This document shows positions 62,902 to 64,000 of a stretch of DNA of 64,000 bases, one piece after another; within the stretch, counting starts at the first letter, position 1; each line of letters opens with the position of its first letter. The notes beneath the pieces are model-generated. The model saw nothing but the letters and a program-made list of their open reading frames with translations, had not been told where the DNA came from and did no database searches. The position numbers were made by a program, and so were the translations under genes. Source of the stretch: Deltaproteobacteria bacterium (GTDB lineage: Bacteria; Desulfobacterota; DSM-4660; Desulfatiglandales; Desulfatiglandaceae); contig JAIPDI010000022.1 in NCBI GenBank assembly GCA_021737785.1, forward strand, positions 1-64,000, written 5' to 3'.

Positions 62902-63816
62902 TCAGCAGAGGTTCAGCTGGTTTTCCATTTCCTCCTGGTTCGCTTGGAGATAGTGCTGCAAGGCATCCATTCCGATGAGCGGCGTGTCGGATAAGGGGAA
63001 GTTGAGCATGGGAATATTGGCAAAGACGGGATCGATTTGAGCACATGCGTTATTCACGGGTTTCTTGTTATAAACGGTTCGATACAGGGGGACATTGATT
63101 TCCTTGAGGGAGTTTAAAATTCGAAGGGATTCTGCATGCGAAAGCTTGTCCGGGTTCAACACCAGATATACCCGGGTCTTCTCGGGGTTCTCAAATGTTT
63201 CCTTCAGCTTCCGATATTGCGCACGCTGGGCTTCGATCTTGTTAAGGACCTTGTCCCTTTCGAATTCCTTTGTGAGCAGTTTGATTTTGGTGATCAGGTC
63301 TCGCTTTTTAATGATTTCCTGGCGGAGGGACAAGAGGTGTTCCACCCACACCAGGGAGAGGGAGGGGAGGGCAAAGAACTTCAGCGACAGCGCCGTAGGC
63401 GGCATGTCGAAAATCAGGTAGTCCCACTCGGCATATTTCTTTTGAATATGCTCCAACGCCAGGATGAGCGCGTACTCCTCCAAACCCGGCGAGTGCTTGA
63501 TGACCCCGAAATATTTTTCAAGGTTGAAGGCGGTTAAGTAGGAATAGGTCCTGTTGATCTGATGATACACATCCTTCAGGTAGGCGCGAATCCAGGTATC
63601 CTGGTCGATTTCAATGGCCAGAAGGTTGGGGGCGACCTCCATCGGTTTATCGGAAAGGGGACGCTCGAAGATGTCGGCCTGGTTGTGTGCAGGGTCGAGG
63701 GAGACCACCACCACACGAAATCCCTTTTTGGCCAGGAAGGTGGAAAAGAGCGCCGCGGACGTGGACTTCCCCACCCCGCCCTTGCCCATGAAAAACAGAT
63801 GCTTTGCCCGGTTCAT
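62902..63816 (-). CDS. ArsA/Get3-like ATPase
   Basis: 304 residues with a single ATPase domain. The deviant Walker A is GKGGVGKST (11-19), followed by VVSLDPAHNQADIF (switch I) and LIFDMPPTALSL (switch II/Walker B). The adenine-side AHNQ and MPPT motifs fit the ArsA/Get3 branch more than ParA or MinD. No ars genes are nearby; in anaerobes such ATPases are of unknown role. A partner gene ends 3 bases upstream, and the two are surely co-transcribed. Confidence 0.88.
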   Translation of the reverse strand: MNRAKHLFFMGKGGVGKSTSAALFSTFLAKKGFRVVVVSLDPAHNQADIFERPLSDKPMEVAPNLLAIEIDQDTWIRAYLKDVYHQINRTYSYLTAFNLEKYFGVIKHSPGLEEYALILALEHIQKKYAEWDYLIFDMPPTALSLKFFALPSLSLVWVEHLLSLRQEIIKKRDLITKIKLLTKEFERDKVLNKIEAQRAQYRKLKETFENPEKTRVYLVLNPDKLSHAESLRILNSLKEINVPLYRTVYNKKPVNNACAQIDPVFANIPMLNFPLSDTPLIGMDALQHYLQANQEEMENQLNLC

Positions 63817-63819
63817 TTC

Positions 63820-64000
63820 TTATCCTATGTCAAAGGCCGAGAAGAGGTGGGAAAGGGGTTGATTTGCGGTGTCCACTTTTTCCATCATCAGGATAAGCTC
63901 CTTTTCCATGAAAGGCATCAAGTCCAGCGAAATCTGCATGGGGGGGGAAGGCATCCCCACGTAGGAGCCCAACACCAGGACACCGAAGATATTCTCAAGC
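63820..64000 (-). CDS. Partial gene upstream of the ArsA-like ATPase
   Basis: The last 59 codons plus stop (TAA) of a gene that continues beyond the window. The visible part includes GVLVLGSYVGMPSPPMQISL and ends QPLSHLFSAFDIG. It ends 3 bases before the ArsA-like start. It may be a second ArsA-like ATPase, but the P-loop is not in view, so I do not name it. Confidence 0.7.
   Translation of the reverse strand, partial: LENIFGVLVLGSYVGMPSPPMQISLDLMPFMEKELILMMEKVDTANQPLSHLFSAFDIG

Overview
The window looks like chromosome of an anaerobic Desulfobacterota (deltaproteobacterial) bacterium. The signs are an island of anaerobe-type oxygen-defence proteins (flavodiiron protein, desulfoferrodoxin, rubrerythrin, several rubredoxins), a DVU0772-like protein, a 2-hydroxyacyl-CoA dehydratase activase, a class I two-subunit Fe-S fumarase, and a very high density of histidine kinases and sigma-54 activators. 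No marker for sulfate reduction itself lies in the window. I see no rRNA, tRNA, CRISPR array or intact transposase.

Layout. 0.2-9.8 kb (minus strand): redox and oxygen-stress island with methyltransferase, ferredoxin, flavodiiron protein plus rubredoxin, an iron-sulfur-flavoprotein/ArsC fusion, ferredoxin-thioredoxin-reductase-like protein plus glutaredoxin-like protein, thioredoxin 2, rubredoxin, flavodoxin, small zinc-ribbon proteins, desulfoferrodoxin, rubrerythrin and small regulators. 9.8-10.3 kb is a non-coding region with a perfect 24-bp palindrome. 10.3-15.4 kb: a periplasmic binding protein, hybrid kinase and sigma-54 activator operon. 15.5-17.2 kb: DUF374 acyltransferase and a HTH/periplasmic-binding-protein-like regulator. 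17.3-24 kb (plus): two B12-type radical SAM proteins that share an upstream promoter-like motif, small proteins and many repeats. 24-30 kb (plus): a two-component pair overlapping a 1,407-residue dehydratase activase. 30.1-53.6 kb (minus): a signalling cluster of five large kinases (one broken), HD-GYP, a MASE3 sensor, orphan receivers, a chemoreceptor and another sigma-54 activator. 53.9-64 kb: MFS transporter, GAF protein, TPM/nucleotidyltransferase/LemA group, a membrane-anchored protein, fumarase alpha/beta, SurE and an ArsA-like ATPase with a partial partner gene at the edge.

The most unusual feature is not one gene. The gaps, and even some coding sequences, carry several different families of short, degenerate, mostly 7-bp tandem repeats, nearly all purine-rich on one strand (for example GAACGCG/GAAGTCG, GGAGCAG, CTGGATA, GAAGTCA, TGAAGAA; an 8-bp GGAATAAT family). 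One such insertion has frameshifted a hybrid kinase (30.5-30.7 kb), another sits in frame inside a four-helix-bundle protein, and others form the tails or leaders of response-regulator proteins. Larger dispersed repeats (a roughly 112-bp inverted pair, a REP-like hairpin family, a 229-bp element with 23-bp perfect inverted ends) are present too.

How the genes fit together: the redox island would let an anaerobe survive transient oxygen by reducing O2, superoxide and peroxide with electrons passed through rubredoxins and flavodoxin, and by repairing thiols. The signalling cluster, with several solute-binding sensor kinases, would couple external solutes to gene expression, c-di-GMP and chemotaxis. 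These links are inferred from gene content and position.
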